A stretch of 64,000 nt of DNA from Streptomyces canus. GTDB taxonomy: Bacteria > Actinomycetota > Actinomycetes > Streptomycetales > Streptomycetaceae. Positions 51,253-60,214 of this stretch are shown here, piece after piece (position 1 is the stretch's first letter; every line of letters begins with the position of its first letter). A program made the position numbers and the translations under genes. The DNA lies in contig NZ_KQ948657.1 in assembly GCF_001514145.1 (NCBI RefSeq), positions 902,323 through 966,322 of the forward strand, read 5' to 3'. Below the pieces are notes generated by a model. That model searched no databases and was not told the origin of the DNA. It worked only from the letters and a program-made list of their open reading frames with translations.

Positions 51253-52266
51253 ATGACCGCCACGTCCACGCCTCCGAGCACCTCCTCGCCGTACGCCGAG
51301 CTCAAAGCGCCGACCACGGCCCGCAGGCTGCTCACGGCACCGACCACCGGCCCGCTCGTCGCCCTTCTTCTCGCCTGTGTCTTCTTCGCCGTCTCGAGCG
51401 ACCAGTTCCTCACCGGCGGGAACTTCTCGCTGATCGTGCAGCAGGTCATGGTCGTCGGCACCCTCGCCATCGGCCAGACCCTGATCATCCTCACCGCGGG
51501 CATCGACCTGTCGTGCGGCGCGGTGATGGCGTTCGGCAGCATCGTGATCGCCAAGATGGCCGCCGAGGGCTCACTGCCCCCGCTGGTCGCCATCGCGCTG
51601 GGCCTGGTCGTCTGCGGCGGCTTCGGCCTGGTGAACGGGCTGTTGGTGCAGAAGATCCCGCTGCCGCCGTTCATCGTCACGCTCGGCATGCTCAACGTGG
51701 CGTTCGCGCTGACCCACATCTACTCCGAGGAGCAGACGGTCACCAACCTGCCCGGCCCGCTGACGGCCCTGGGGCAGACCTTCCCGATGGGCCATACCGA
51801 CATCACCTACGGCTCCCTCGTCACCATCGCCCTGTTCCTCCTGCTCGCCTACGCGTTGAGCAGCACCGGCTGGGGCCGGCACGTCTACGCCCTGGGCAAC
51901 AGCCCGGAAGCCGCGCGGCTGAACGGCATCCGCACCTCCCGGCTGACCATCGGCGTCTACACCGTCGCCGGTCTCCTCTACGGCGTCGCCGCCCTGCTCC
52001 TCATCTCCCGCACCGGGGTCGGTGATCCGCAGGCCGGACAGACCGACAACCTCGACAGCATCACCGCCGTGGTCCTCGGCGGCACCAGCCTCTTCGGAGG
52101 CCGCGGTTCGGTCCTCGGCACCTTCATCGGCGTCCTCATCGTCGGGGTCTTCCGCAACGGGCTCCAGCTGATGGGCGTCGCCTCGATCTACCAGACCCTG
52201 ATCACCGGAGTCCTGGTCATCCTCGCGGTGACCGTCGACCAGATCTCCCGGAAGAAGGCCCGATGA
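51253..52266 (+). CDS. frcC: Sugar ABC transporter permease (FrcC-like)
   Basis: 337 residues from the ATG with AAGGA 6 bases upstream. About 8-10 membrane segments of the RbsC/FrcC family: GNFSLIVQQVMVVGTLAIGQT, LIILTAGIDLSCGAVMAFGS, PPFIVTLGMLNVAFALTHIY, YALGNSPEAARLNGI (the EAA-like loop) and LDSITAVVLGGTSLFGGRGS. The stop overlaps the ATG of the ATPase gene (ATGA). It forms the membrane channel of the importer. Confidence 0.92.
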   Translation: MTATSTPPSTSSPYAELKAPTTARRLLTAPTTGPLVALLLACVFFAVSSDQFLTGGNFSLIVQQVMVVGTLAIGQTLIILTAGIDLSCGAVMAFGSIVIAKMAAEGSLPPLVAIALGLVVCGGFGLVNGLLVQKIPLPPFIVTLGMLNVAFALTHIYSEEQTVTNLPGPLTALGQTFPMGHTDITYGSLVTIALFLLLAYALSSTGWGRHVYALGNSPEAARLNGIRTSRLTIGVYTVAGLLYGVAALLLISRTGVGDPQAGQTDNLDSITAVVLGGTSLFGGRGSVLGTFIGVLIVGVFRNGLQLMGVASIYQTLITGVLVILAVTVDQISRKKAR

Positions 52267-53099
52267 CCGCCCTCGACTCCCCCACCCCGATCCTTCAGGC
52301 CCGCGGTCTCGTCAAGCGCTACGGCCAGGTCACCGCCATCGACGGCGCCGACTTCGACCTGCTGCCCGGCGAGGTTCTGGCCGTGATCGGCGACAACGGC
52401 GCCGGAAAGACCAGCCTCATCAAGGCGCTCACCGGTGCGGTGACGCCCGACGCGGGCGAGATCCGCCTCAACGGCGAACCCATCCAGTTCTCCGGACCGC
52501 AGAGTGCCCGCGCCCACGGCATCGAGACGGTCTATCAGGACCTGGCCGTGGCCGCCTCGATGGACATCGCCTCGAACGTGTTCCTCGGCCGCGAGCTGCG
52601 CCGGCCCGGTGTCCTCGGCAGTGTCTTCCGCATGCTCGACAAGAAGCGCATGCGCCAGGAGGCCGCCGAGCACATGGCCGACCTGAAGATCGGACTGCGC
52701 TCGCTGACCCAGTCGGTCGAGACCCTCTCCGGGGGCCAGCGGCAGGCCGTGGCGGTCGCCCGTTCCGTCGCCTGGGCGCGCAGTGTCGTCGTCATGGACG
52801 AGCCCACCGCCGCGCTCGGCGTCAAGGAGTCCGGACAGGTCCTCGACCTCATCCGCCGCGTCCGGGACAAGGGCATGCCGGTCGTCCTGATCAGCCACAA
52901 CATGCCGCACGTCTTCGAGATCGCGGACCGGATCCATGTGCACCGGCTGGGCCGGCGGGCCGCCCTGATCAAGCCCTCCGACTACTCCATGGCGGAGGTC
53001 GTCGCCATCATGACCGGCGCGCTCACCGTCGACGAGGCCGGAGGTACTGTCGTAGCGGATTCCGAGGCCGCGAAGGCCGCGGGCGTCCAGGCCACCTGA
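52263..53099 (+). CDS. frcA: Sugar ABC transporter ATP-binding protein (FrcA-like, single NBD)
   Basis: 278 residues with one nucleotide-binding domain; RbsA-type proteins have two, so this is the FrcA kind. Walker A GDNGAGKTSLIKAL, Q loop VYQDLAVAA, signature LSGGQRQAVAVARS, Walker B VVVMDEPTAALGVKES, switch His LISHNMPHVFEIADRIHVHR. The last stretch and GVKES match FrcA strongly. ATG overlaps the permease stop. Confidence 0.93.
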   Translation: MTALDSPTPILQARGLVKRYGQVTAIDGADFDLLPGEVLAVIGDNGAGKTSLIKALTGAVTPDAGEIRLNGEPIQFSGPQSARAHGIETVYQDLAVAASMDIASNVFLGRELRRPGVLGSVFRMLDKKRMRQEAAEHMADLKIGLRSLTQSVETLSGGQRQAVAVARSVAWARSVVVMDEPTAALGVKESGQVLDLIRRVRDKGMPVVLISHNMPHVFEIADRIHVHRLGRRAALIKPSDYSMAEVVAIMTGALTVDEAGGTVVADSEAAKAAGVQAT

Positions 53100-53176
53100 C
53101 CACAGCACTCGACACTCGACGGCATCCGGCCGAGGCCGCGGCCGGAACCCGACGAGCACAGGAGACGGTTTCCTCC

Positions 53177-54208
53177 ATGGCAGCGAACCGCCGCCCGACC
53201 CTGGCCGACGTCGCCCGCGAAGTGGGCGTCAGCGCCAAGACGGTCTCCCGCGTTCTCAACGAGGACGGACCCGCGTCGGCCGAGACCAGGGAACAGGTGC
53301 TCGCCGCCGTCGCCAAACTCGGCTTCCAGCCGAACCTCATGGCGCGCAACATCCGCGTCGGCGGGCCCGACACCACCATCGGTCTGGTCGTCCCCGACCT
53401 CGGCAACCCGTTCTTCGGAGCGGTGGCCCGCAGTATCGAGGACACGGTCCGCGACCGCGGACTGACCCTGCTCATGGGCTCCTCGGCCGACGACCCGGAC
53501 CGGGAACGCGCTCTGACGGACAAGTTCCTCGCCCGCCGCGTCAGCATCCTGCTGGTCGTGCCGTCCGTCGGCGCCGACCACTCCCACCTCAAGACCCACC
53601 GCGCCACGGGGCTCCCCGTCGTGTTCATCGACCGTCCCGGCGTGGGCCTGGCCGCCGACAGCGTCGTCAGCTCCAACCGCACCGGCGCCCACGACGGTGT
53701 CGCCCACCTGATCGCCCACGGCCACCGGCGCATCGGCTTCGTCGGTGACCTGCCGGTCAAGCTCTACACCCGTCGTGAGCGCTTCGCCGGGTACCGCGAG
53801 GCCCTTGAGCGGGCCGGCCTGCCGTACGACCGTTCCCTGGTCACCAACGCCCATGACCAGCAGGGGGCTTCGGCCGCGACCTCCCGGCTGCTCGGCCTGG
53901 CCGATCCCCCCACGGCCCTGTTCGCCGGCAACAACATCGTCGCCCTCGGGACAGTGGCCGAACTCGCCCGCAGCAGACGCAAGGACGTCGCCGTCGTCTC
54001 CTTCGACGACGTCGCGCTCGCCGAGGCGCTCGAACCGGCGCTGACCGTCGTCGCCCAGGCCCCCGAGGAGATCGGCAGAACGGCGGCGACGACAGCGCTG
54101 TCCCGCCTCGACGGCGACCGCACCCGGGCCCGGACCATCACCGTGCCGACGCGGCTGATCGTGCGCGGTTCGGGCGAGCGGCCCGCCCCGGAGCTGCAGC
54201 GGGCCTGA
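53177..54208 (+). CDS. LacI-family transcriptional repressor
   Basis: 343 residues. HTH PTLADVAREVGVSAKTVSRVLNEDG (helices in LADVAREVG and AKTVSRVLN), then the sugar-binding core: IGLVVPDLGNPFFGAVARS, GVAHLIAHGHRRIGFVGD, AGNNIVALG and VAVVSFDDVALAEAL. AGGAG lies 12 bases before the ATG, a long spacing, with a GGAG/CTCC hairpin between that could modulate translation. It follows the ATPase gene by 77 bases on the same strand and most likely binds the four operators at 49848-50050. Confidence 0.93.
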   Translation: MAANRRPTLADVAREVGVSAKTVSRVLNEDGPASAETREQVLAAVAKLGFQPNLMARNIRVGGPDTTIGLVVPDLGNPFFGAVARSIEDTVRDRGLTLLMGSSADDPDRERALTDKFLARRVSILLVVPSVGADHSHLKTHRATGLPVVFIDRPGVGLAADSVVSSNRTGAHDGVAHLIAHGHRRIGFVGDLPVKLYTRRERFAGYREALERAGLPYDRSLVTNAHDQQGASAATSRLLGLADPPTALFAGNNIVALGTVAELARSRRKDVAVVSFDDVALAEALEPALTVVAQAPEEIGRTAATTALSRLDGDRTRARTITVPTRLIVRGSGERPAPELQRA

Positions 54209-54221
54209 CCCGTCAGCCCGC
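54199..54221. terminator. Short hairpin between convergent genes
   Basis: GCGGGC (54199-54204) pairs with GCCCGC (54216-54221), loop of 11 bases, covering both convergent stops (lacI 54208 and the CU044_5270-type gene 54213). No T-tract. Weak to moderate terminator. Confidence 0.45.
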
Positions 54222-55259
54222 CTGCCCCGGCACCTCCTTCATCTCGTTCACGACCGCCCGCTGGGTGATCGCGACGGTGAAGGTCACGGTCCCCTTCTTG
54301 AAGGTCTCGCTCGGCTCGACCTGCACATTGCGCTCGCCGAGGAACGCGTACGTCTTCTTGTCGAAGATCCACTCCGTGCGCTGCCCGCTCTGCTCGTCGA
54401 GCCGCGCGATGGCGACCCCGTGGCGCCCCACCGCGTCGACCGCGTCGTCCACCGCGACGACGCCGGGGATCTCGGCGGCGGCCTTGTAGAGCGCGGCGGT
54501 GAGGTTCGCGGGCGGGTAGCTCTCGGTCAGCAGTTCGCCGATGGCGACGAAGGCGGCCTGGTCGCGGGGGACTTCGGGATCCCTGTTGGCGTCCGACTCC
54601 TGGTAGACCTTCCGCAGCAGGGCCCCGGGCTCGGTGGGCAGCTGCGCGAGCCGGCGGTAGGCCGAGCTGGGCGCGTTCGGTCCGGCCAGGGTGATGCCGT
54701 CCTCGCTCGTGTTGCCCGGCTCGATCAGCCATCCGTTCCTGCCGTCGGGGGAGTCCCAGACCTGGCGGGAGTGCAGCTTCTCGCTGACCACCGTGGTCTT
54801 GTCGTCGACCGTCTTCTCGTAGGTGCTGGCGACCTTGGACGCGATGTAGAGGAACTGGTCGTCGCGCACGGTGGGTTCGGAGGTGTCGGCGGCGGCCAGG
54901 GAGATGTGGTCGAGCAGGCGGTCGGCGCCCCGGGCGTCGGCGGCGCCGATCCGGGTCGTCAGGGCGGGCCCGGTGGCCAGGGAGGCGTTCGCGTCATCGC
55001 CGCCGGTCAGGGCGAGGCCGCCCACGACCGCGCCGGCCAGGGCGCAGGCCATCGCGGGCAGCAGGACCGCCCGGCGCAGGAACGGGTTGCGGCGTACGGG
55101 GGCGACAGCCGTGGTACGGAGGTCTTCGCGGATCTGGACCATCATCTGCTCCTTGTGGAACTGGTGGCGGCCCGCCGGCAGATCCCGCTCCACGGAGGGC
55201 AGAAGACCCTGGGTCTCCGTCCACTCGGCCGGGTGCGGCTGGGAGGGGCTGGCGTTCAT
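54213..55259 (-). CDS. CU044_5270-family membrane protein, probable partner of the ECF sigma factor
   Basis: 348 residues. A cytoplasmic N-terminal part of about 65 residues (HQFHKEQMMVQIREDLRTTA) precedes one membrane segment (RRAVLLPAMACALAGAVVGG, near 65-85), then an outside domain with LLDHISLAAADTSEPTVRDD, YIASKVAST, WDSPDGRNGWLIEPG, SYPPANLTAALYKAAAEIPG and VGRHGVAIAR. This is the layout of CU044_5270-type proteins. Its ATG overlaps the stop of the sigma factor gene by four bases. The topology and coupling suggest an anti-sigma role, though the short cytoplasmic part lacks the classical zinc H-x3-C-x2-C anti-sigma motif. Confidence 0.82.
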   Translation of the reverse strand: MNASPSQPHPAEWTETQGLLPSVERDLPAGRHQFHKEQMMVQIREDLRTTAVAPVRRNPFLRRAVLLPAMACALAGAVVGGLALTGGDDANASLATGPALTTRIGAADARGADRLLDHISLAAADTSEPTVRDDQFLYIASKVASTYEKTVDDKTTVVSEKLHSRQVWDSPDGRNGWLIEPGNTSEDGITLAGPNAPSSAYRRLAQLPTEPGALLRKVYQESDANRDPEVPRDQAAFVAIGELLTESYPPANLTAALYKAAAEIPGVVAVDDAVDAVGRHGVAIARLDEQSGQRTEWIFDKKTYAFLGERNVQVEPSETFKKGTVTFTVAITQRAVVNEMKEVPGQAG

Positions 55260-55894
55260 CGGTTTCCTTCCTGTGCGGACCGGATCACGTAGTCGCGATC
55301 ACCTGTTATCTGCCGGTTCGATGGGGTGAGTTCCCGTCTTTTTCTTGCCAGTTCGACCTCGGCGAGCTTGCGCAGCCTGCCGCGCGCCCGGGACAGCCGG
55401 GAGCGGACGGTGCCGACGGGGATGCCGAGGGCGCGGGCGGCGTCGGCGTACTCCAGCCCCTCCCACAGACACAGCACCAGGACCTCGCGTTCGGGGCGCC
55501 TCAGGGAGCCGAGCGCGGTCAGTGTGGCGGCGATCCGGCGCCGGTCGTCCACCCGCCCGGCGGCCTCCTCGGCATGGTCGGCGACCTCGGCCACCCCCGC
55601 CGCGGCCGCCGCGCCGGCCGCGGCCCGGTAGCGCCTGTTGCTGCGGTAGTGGGACCGGGAGACGTTCGTGGCGATGCCGAGCAGCCAGGGCCGCAGCGAG
55701 CCCCCGTCGGCCTCGATCGACGTCCGGCGCCGCCAGGCCTCCATGAACGTCGCCGACATGACGTCCTCGGCCACGGACCAGTCGGCGGTCAGCCGGAAGG
55801 CGTGGTTGTACACCGAGCGGGCGCACTGGTCGTAGAGCTCCGCGAAGGCGTCCGGATCCCCGGCCCGTATCCGGGTTCGCATATCTGTGGTCAC
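55256..55894 (-). CDS. ECF-type RNA polymerase sigma factor
   Basis: 212 residues from GTG. Region 2: FAELYDQCARSVYNHAFRLT, DWSVAEDVMSATFMEAWRRR and LRPWLLGIATNVSRSHYRS. Region 4: LRRPEREVLVLCLWEGLEYA, DAARALGIPVGTVRSRLSRA, RGRLRKL. No region 1 or 3, so an ECF sigma. It is translationally coupled to the membrane protein after it. The promoter faces the MHS transporter; no autoregulatory AAC motif is clear. Confidence 0.92.
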   Translation of the reverse strand: MTTDMRTRIRAGDPDAFAELYDQCARSVYNHAFRLTADWSVAEDVMSATFMEAWRRRTSIEADGGSLRPWLLGIATNVSRSHYRSNRRYRAAAGAAAAAGVAEVADHAEEAAGRVDDRRRIAATLTALGSLRRPEREVLVLCLWEGLEYADAARALGIPVGTVRSRLSRARGRLRKLAEVELARKRRELTPSNRQITGDRDYVIRSAQEGNR

Positions 55895-55934
55895 GCACTC
55901 AACTGCCCGACGGGATCATCGAGTTCCAGTGACC

Positions 55935-56005
55935 CCTGTCACACCCCTGTCAATCCTGTCAATGTTGTGCACTTTCTTGACGACAGTCATCAGAAAGCCT
56001 AATTT
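55935..56005 (+). promoter_or_regulatory. Promoter with three CCTGTCA repeats before the MHS transporter
   Basis: TTGACG (55977-55982), 17-base spacer, TAATTT (56000-56005): a good sigma-70-like (HrdB) promoter, with start expected near 56012 and the ATG at 56040. Upstream CCTGTCA occurs three times (55935, 55946, 55955), 11 and 9 bases apart, a possible regulator site; the PaaX protein encoded downstream is a candidate. Confidence 0.65.
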
Positions 56006-56039
56006 CGCGGTGTCCTTCCCCCGCTCAAGGGAGAGCGCG

Positions 56040-57383
56040 ATGTCCCCGTCCCCCACCGCATCAGAACGCACCCGTCAACTCCGACGGGTCGCCCTGTCCG
56101 GCCTGCTCGGCACCGCCGTGGAGTTCTACGACTTCCTCGTCTACGGCACCGTCGCCGCACTCGTCTTCGGTGAACTGTTCTTCCCCGGCGCCGACCCCGC
56201 CGTGGGCACGATCGCCGCGTTCGGCACCTTCGCCGCCGGATATGTGGCCCGCCCGATCGGCGGCATCGTCTTCGGGCACTTCGGCGACCGCCTCGGCCGC
56301 AAGAACATGCTGCTGCTCACCATGGGCCTGATGGGCGGCGCCAGCTTCCTCATCGGCCTGCTGCCCACGTACGACACCATCGGCGTCTGGGCACCGGTCC
56401 TGCTGATCACCCTGCGGGTGGTCCAGGGCATCGCCATCGGTGGTGAGTGGGGCGGCGCCACGCTCATGGTCGTCGAGCACGCGGGCGAGAAGCGCCGCGG
56501 CCTGTGGTCCAGCTTCACCCAGATGGGAGCCCCGCTCGGCTCCCTGATCTCCGCCACCGTCGTCGCCCTGGTCTCCACCCTCCCCAAGGACCAGTTCGCG
56601 GCCTGGGGCTGGCGCGTGCCGTTCCTGCTGAGCGTGCTGCTGCTCGGCGTCGGCCTGTTCGTCCGTCTCAAGGTGGTCGAGAGCCCGCTGTTCGCCGAGG
56701 TGAAGAAGGACCGCGCCGAGTCGAGGCTCCCCATCCTCGACGTCCTGCGCCGCCCGCGCCCGGTGCTGCTGGCCTGCGGTGTCGGCATCGGCGCCTTCAC
56801 CGCCCAGTCCCTGCTGACCAGTTACCTGATCGCGTACGCCACCGGCATCGGCTATCCCCGCCCGCAGGTGCTCACCGCGCTCACCGTCTCCGCCGCGGTC
56901 GCCCTGGTGGTCCTGCCCTGCGCCTCCGCGCTCTCCGACCGGATCGGCCGCCGCCCGGTCGTCCTCACCGGCGCGATCCTGTCCGCCGCCACCGCCTTCC
57001 CCGTCCTCGCGCTGATCGACTCCAAGTCGTCCGGAGCGCTGATCCTGGCCGTCGTCATCGGCCACGGCATCTCCCAGTCGCTGATGTACGGCCCGCTGGG
57101 CGCCCTGTTCAGCGAGATGTTCGGCACCAAGGTCCGCTACACCGGCGCCTCGCTCGGTTACCAGGGCGCGACCCTCGTCGGCGCCGGCTTCTCCCCGATG
57201 ATCGCCGGAAGTCTGGTCGCGAGCAGCGGAAACGGCACCCCCGTCGCCCTCCTCCTCTGCGGAGGCTCACTGATCACCGCGCTGACGGTGTGGTTCGTCC
57301 GCGAGACGAGCCGTACATCGCTCGGCGAGGACCCCGCTTCCCAACTCCCCACCACCCCCCACACGGAGGAGATCACCGCATGA
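56040..57383 (+). CDS. MHS-family metabolite:proton symporter
   Basis: 447 residues from the ATG with AAGGGAG 6 bases upstream. Family blocks: LLGTAVEFYDFLVYGTVAAL, FGTFAAGYVARPIGGIVFGH, FGDRLGRKNMLLLTM, RVVQGIAIGGEWGGATLMVV, WGWRVPFLLSVLLLGVG and the second motif A DRIGRRPVVLTGA. MHS carriers take up carboxylates such as alpha-ketoglutarate, shikimate or proline betaine. The stop overlaps the start of a secreted hydrolase gene (ATGA), so uptake of the hydrolase's product is a reasonable idea. Confidence 0.92.
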   Translation: MSPSPTASERTRQLRRVALSGLLGTAVEFYDFLVYGTVAALVFGELFFPGADPAVGTIAAFGTFAAGYVARPIGGIVFGHFGDRLGRKNMLLLTMGLMGGASFLIGLLPTYDTIGVWAPVLLITLRVVQGIAIGGEWGGATLMVVEHAGEKRRGLWSSFTQMGAPLGSLISATVVALVSTLPKDQFAAWGWRVPFLLSVLLLGVGLFVRLKVVESPLFAEVKKDRAESRLPILDVLRRPRPVLLACGVGIGAFTAQSLLTSYLIAYATGIGYPRPQVLTALTVSAAVALVVLPCASALSDRIGRRPVVLTGAILSAATAFPVLALIDSKSSGALILAVVIGHGISQSLMYGPLGALFSEMFGTKVRYTGASLGYQGATLVGAGFSPMIAGSLVASSGNGTPVALLLCGGSLITALTVWFVRETSRTSLGEDPASQLPTTPHTEEITA

Positions 57384-58753
57384 GGCACAGCACCCGCATC
57401 GCCTGCGCAGCGGCCCTACTGCTCACCCTCACCACCGCACCGGCGGCCACGGCGACCGCCGACACGGGCACCACGCATGTGGACGGCCAACTCCCCTCCG
57501 GGGCCACGTACATGATGGACGTCCCCACCACCTGGAACGGCACCGTCCTCCTCTTCAGCCACGGCTACAACGCAGGCCCGGCGAACCCCGCCCAGGACGC
57601 CCCGGACGCCGCCACCAAGGCGCTTCTCCTCCAGCAGGGTTACGCCCTCATCGGCTCCTCGTACGCCAGCACCGGCTGGGCGGTGACGGACGCGGTCCCC
57701 GACCAGATGGCCACCCTGACCGCCTTCACCGACCGCTTCGGCCAGGCCTCCCGCACCCTCGCCTGGGGACGGTCGTACGGCGGCCTGGTCACCACCGCGA
57801 TCGCCGAGCGCCACCCGGACGACATCGACGGCTCGCTCTCCATGTGCGGCCTGGTCCACGGCGGCGTGGCCAACTGGAACAACACCCTGGACCCGGTGTT
57901 CGCCCTCAAGACGCTCCTGGGCTCCGACGTCCCCCTGGTGAACCTCCCGACGCAGCAGGCGGCCACCGACGCCGCGAACACCCTGACCGCCACGGTGGAC
58001 TCCGCCCAGACGACGGCCGAGGGCCGGGCCCGTATCGCCCTCGCCGCAGCCCTCCACAACATCCCGGTCTGGAACGCCCCCACCCAGACCCGCCCCGCCG
58101 CGACCGACTGGGACGCCCAGCAGGCCAACCAGTACGACGCCGTCAAGGGCCTGCTGAAGATCGCCGCCTTCAACCGGCGCCAGGAGGCCGAGGTCCGGGC
58201 GGGCGGCAACATGTCCTGGAACACCGGCGTCGACTACAGGCGACTGCTCGGCCAGTCCTCCGTCCGCAAGGAGGTCACCGAGCTCTACAAGAAGGCCGGC
58301 CTCTCCCTGAACAAGGACCTGGCGGCCCTCAACCGCGCCCCGCGCGTCAAGGCCGACCGGAACGCCGTCGCCTGGATGAGCACCACAAGCAGCTTCACCG
58401 GCAAGCTGACCAAGCCCCAACTCACCATCCACACCATCGGCGACCCCTTGGTCCCCGTCCAGACGGAGAGCGCCCTGCGCCGCGCGGTCACCGCGGCCGG
58501 TTCCTCTTCCCTCCTCCGCCAGGCGTACGTCGACAACGCCGGCCACTGCACCTTCAGCCCCGCCGAACAACTGGCCGCGCTCCACACCCTGGAGGACCGC
58601 CTGACCACCGGCAGCTGGCAGGGCACCGACCCGGCGTCCCTCAACGCCCGCGCCACCGCGGCCGACCCCACCACCCCCACCCGCTACGTCTCGTACCGCC
58701 CCACCCCCTACCTCCGCCCGTACGACCTCGCGCACCCCGCCGACCGCCGGTGA
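57380..58753 (+). CDS. Secreted alpha/beta hydrolase
   Basis: 457 residues; the ATG overlaps the transporter stop and GGAGGAG lies about 7 bases upstream. Signal peptide RHSTRIACAAALLLTLTTAP, cleavage near ATATADTG. Hydrolase features: WNGTVLLFSHGYNAG (oxyanion region), nucleophile S132 in AWGRSYGGLV (G-x-S-x-G), the acid in HTIGDPLVPVQTE and His in DNAGHCTFSP. Similar Streptomyces proteins are called DUF6351- or tannase/feruloyl-esterase-like; the substrate is unknown, probably an ester or peptide. Coupling to an MHS carrier suggests it releases a carboxylate outside that the carrier imports. Confidence 0.85.
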   Translation: MRHSTRIACAAALLLTLTTAPAATATADTGTTHVDGQLPSGATYMMDVPTTWNGTVLLFSHGYNAGPANPAQDAPDAATKALLLQQGYALIGSSYASTGWAVTDAVPDQMATLTAFTDRFGQASRTLAWGRSYGGLVTTAIAERHPDDIDGSLSMCGLVHGGVANWNNTLDPVFALKTLLGSDVPLVNLPTQQAATDAANTLTATVDSAQTTAEGRARIALAAALHNIPVWNAPTQTRPAATDWDAQQANQYDAVKGLLKIAAFNRRQEAEVRAGGNMSWNTGVDYRRLLGQSSVRKEVTELYKKAGLSLNKDLAALNRAPRVKADRNAVAWMSTTSSFTGKLTKPQLTIHTIGDPLVPVQTESALRRAVTAAGSSSLLRQAYVDNAGHCTFSPAEQLAALHTLEDRLTTGSWQGTDPASLNARATAADPTTPTRYVSYRPTPYLRPYDLAHPADRR

Positions 58754-58815
58754 CCTCCCACGACCTTCCACGACCGCCCGCCGTACCGTCGGCGGGCGGC
58801 CGTACCCTTGCCCCC

Positions 58816-59667
58816 GTGGAGGACGACGACATCCTGGACACCGCGGACGGGCCGCAGCCGCGCCCGCAGTCGCTCATGCTCACCTTCTTCGGCAACCACG
58901 TCCTGGAGGAGGGGGACCTGGGCGTCTACTCGGGCAGCATCATCGACGTCCTGGGCCGCGTGGGCGTGGGCGAGCAGGCCGTACGTTCCACCCTCACCCG
59001 CATGGTCAACCGGGGCCTGCTCCAGCGTCAGCGCGAGGGCCGCAAGATGTTCTTCGGCCTGACCCCGCAGGCCACCCGGGTCCTGATCGACGGCCGCACC
59101 CGCATCTGGAAGCAGGGCGCTGTCAACGACGACTGGGACGGCTCCTGGACCCTGCTCGGCTTCTCCCTGCCCGACTCCTGGAAACGCCAGCGCCACGACC
59201 TGCGCTCACGGCTCACCTGGTCGGGATTCGGGGCCCTGTACAGCGGCCTGTGGATCGCCCCCGGCCACGTGGACGTCTCCGCGGTCGTCACCGAGCTCGG
59301 CCTCACGGCCCACGTCAAGATCTTCCACGCCCAGGCCTCGGAGGTGACCGACATCGAGCGGATGATCCGCGAGACCTGGGACCTGGAGTCCATCGCCGCC
59401 CGCTATGTCACCTTCGACAAGCGCTGGAGCGCCCACCTGGGCAACGGCGCCGACGACGACCCCATCGGCACCCGACTGCGCCTGGTCAGCGAGTGGCTCC
59501 GGACCATCCGCACGGACCCGAGACTCCCGGCCCGCCACCTCCCCCCGGCCTGGCCGGCCCGCCCCGCCCAGGAGGCCTTCCACCGGGTCGCGGAACAGAC
59601 CCACCCGGCACTGGAGGCGGCCCGGGCCGCACTGGAGACGACCCCCCTGCGCCCGCGGTCCGCCTAG
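58816..59667 (+). CDS. PaaX-family transcriptional repressor
   Basis: 283 residues from GTG, ribosome site weak. N-terminal winged helix PRPQSLMLTFFGNHVLEEGD, VGVGEQAVRSTLTRMVNRGL, LQRQREGRKMFFGLTPQA. Middle ferredoxin-like part WTLLGFSLPDSWKRQRHDLR and GLWIAPGHVDV; C-terminal ARYVTFDKRW. PaaX represses phenylacetate catabolism and binds phenylacetyl-CoA, and related proteins control other aromatic or CoA pathways. No paa genes are here, so it may control the MHS transporter and hydrolase just upstream. The stop TAG is part of a CTAG that flanks an inserted element. Confidence 0.88.
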   Translation: MEDDDILDTADGPQPRPQSLMLTFFGNHVLEEGDLGVYSGSIIDVLGRVGVGEQAVRSTLTRMVNRGLLQRQREGRKMFFGLTPQATRVLIDGRTRIWKQGAVNDDWDGSWTLLGFSLPDSWKRQRHDLRSRLTWSGFGALYSGLWIAPGHVDVSAVVTELGLTAHVKIFHAQASEVTDIERMIRETWDLESIAARYVTFDKRWSAHLGNGADDDPIGTRLRLVSEWLRTIRTDPRLPARHLPPAWPARPAQEAFHRVAEQTHPALEAARAALETTPLRPRSA

Positions 59668-59743
59668 GCCGTGTTGTGCAAGTGGATCAAGGCCTTGAGT
59701 AATCGCGTGCCGTGGAGTCGGACGGACTGACATACTCCCCGCC

Positions 59744-60211
59744 GTGACGACTGACCATGGCTCCGGCCCGACTCTGACCATCGGCGAGCGCGACACCGAT
59801 CTAAACGACCGACTGACCGAGGAATTGGTCGCCTTCAACACGGTGGCCACAGGTGCGGCTGACCGCGGAACGTTCTCGATCAAGGTCACCGATGAAGCAG
59901 GTGAACTGGTCGGCGGGCTGGCCGCATGGACGTGGGGCGGCCTCTGCGGCATGGAACTGCTGTGGGTTCGCGAGGGCAGCCGCAAGGACGGGTGGGGTAG
60001 CAGGATCCTGCAGGCAGCTGAGACAGAGGCACGGCGACGCGGTTGCGATCGCGTCGCCGTCTCCTCTTTCACCTTCCAGGCCCCCGACTTCTACCAGCGC
60101 CACGGCTACGCCGAGACCGGTCGTACGCTGGGTATCCCCGGAGGGCACGCGGACGTGCACCTGTTCAAGTCACTGACCGATTCGACGCCGCCGCGCCAGT
60201 CGCAGGCGTGA
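59744..60211 (+). CDS. GNAT acetyltransferase inside the IS element
   Basis: 155 residues from GTG. GNAT features: GGLAAWTWGGLCGMELLWV (beta strands), acetyl-CoA loop RKDGWGSRILQAAETEARRR and SSFTFQAPDFYQRHGYAETG. Codon use is less G/C-biased than in neighbours. The stop lies only 3 bases from the transposase stop, convergent. It lies between the two terminal repeats, so it may be cargo. Substrate unknown. Confidence 0.8.
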   Translation: MTTDHGSGPTLTIGERDTDLNDRLTEELVAFNTVATGAADRGTFSIKVTDEAGELVGGLAAWTWGGLCGMELLWVREGSRKDGWGSRILQAAETEARRRGCDRVAVSSFTFQAPDFYQRHGYAETGRTLGIPGGHADVHLFKSLTDSTPPRQSQA

Positions 60212-60214
60212 TAG

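Noticed and set aside
52263..53099. RbsA-type double ATPase
   Set aside because: Only one nucleotide-binding domain of normal length; the end of the gene is intact, so it is the FrcA type.
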